A stretch of 24,066 nt of DNA from Roseiarcus sp050015575 (GTDB lineage Bacteria > Pseudomonadota > Alphaproteobacteria > Rhizobiales > Beijerinckiaceae). Of the stretch, positions 23,878 through 24,066 are shown one piece after another. The notes under the pieces are model-generated. The model saw only the letters and a list, made by a program, of their open reading frames with translations, searched no databases and was not told the origin of the DNA. A program made the translations under genes and the position numbers. The DNA lies in assembly GCA_050015575.1 (NCBI GenBank), contig JBEKBD010000034.1:1-24066 (forward strand), read 5' to 3'. How positions within the stretch are numbered: the stretch's first letter is position 1; every line of letters begins with the position of its first letter.

Positions 23878-24066
23878 TCAGTCGTAAAGGACCGCGGCGA
23901 TCTTGGGATCGTCGATGTTGGTCTTGTCGTAATAGTAGAAGCCCGTGTCGACGTCCTTGGGCAGCTTCTCGCCCTTGAGCGCCTTCACCGCCGAATCGAC
24001 GACGCACGCGCCGATGCCGATCGGGTTCTGAGTGATCGCGCCCGCCATAAAGCCGGAGCGGATCTC
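23878..24066 (-). CDS. Sugar ABC transporter periplasmic binding protein, C-terminal end (partial)
   Basis: Only the last 62 codons lie in the window; the gene continues beyond the right edge. The peptide contains IRSGFMAGAITQNPIGIGAC, VVDSAVKALKGEKLPKDVDT and GFYYYDKTNIDDPKIAAVLYD, ending at TGA 23878. The sequence AGAITQNPIGIG, then A-KALKGEKLPK, then DTGFYYYDKTNIDDPKIA is characteristic of the RbsB-like (periplasmic binding protein type 1) sugar-binding proteins of alphaproteobacterial CUT2 transporters. It implies that permease and ATPase genes lie just outside the window and that the operon's substrate enters as a free sugar or polyol. The ligand cannot be told from this tail. Confidence 0.85.
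   Translation of the reverse strand, partial: EIRSGFMAGAITQNPIGIGACVVDSAVKALKGEKLPKDVDTGFYYYDKTNIDDPKIAAVLYD

Overview
The window looks like chromosomal DNA of a GC-rich alphaproteobacterium, most likely of the order Hyphomicrobiales. Evidence is the ftsY-yciB neighbourhood, the split of housekeeping genes, the small alphaproteobacterial-type protein at 2509-2700, and two kinds of palindromic intergenic repeat common in that order (1198-1338 and 2050-2131). I cannot fix the genus; a Beijerinckiaceae/Methylocystaceae-type organism is only a guess.

Left part (1-10.5 kb), core genome. On the + strand are ftsY (SRP receptor) and yciB (inner-membrane septation protein), each followed by a palindromic repeat. 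On the - strand are a small conserved protein (2509-2700), htpG (Hsp90 chaperone), a penicillin-binding D-alanyl-D-alanine carboxypeptidase with a strong intrinsic terminator (5173-5213), and a lemA-TPM-TPM membrane/envelope operon (8933 down to 6860). ilvC (branched-chain amino acid synthesis) and tRNA-Lys(CTT) follow on the + strand. An unexplained six-copy array of a 10-bp motif lies at 2971-3030.

Middle part (10.5-13.3 kb), a scar. Immediately after the tRNA gene lie eroded fragments: a C-terminal piece of a molybdenum-hydroxylase FAD subunit, a small orphan C-terminus, a short hypothetical ORF and an IS630-type transposase remnant. Embedded here is an intact SorC/DeoR-type sugar-responsive regulator. 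This looks like the edge of an acquired or rearranged region next to a tRNA gene.

Right part (13.3-24.07 kb), a large sugar or polyol catabolic operon on the - strand. In transcription order: the 3' end of a sugar ABC-transporter binding protein (window edge), a hairpin, a fused alpha-beta E1 (thiamine diphosphate), an E2 with a lipoyl domain and two peripheral-subunit-binding domains, an E3 (lipoamide dehydrogenase), a PHP-domain hydrolase, a medium-chain zinc dehydrogenase with an extra half-Rossmann insertion, a sorbitol-6-phosphate-dehydrogenase-like SDR, and an FGGY kinase. The regulator lies just beyond. Several of these genes overlap or are nearly contiguous. The set suggests uptake of a sugar/polyol, phosphorylation, oxidation by two dehydrogenases, and C-C cleavage to an acyl-CoA by a dedicated 2-oxoacid/acetoin-dehydrogenase-type complex. 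The substrate is not identifiable from sequence; this operon is the best candidate in the window for an undescribed pathway.
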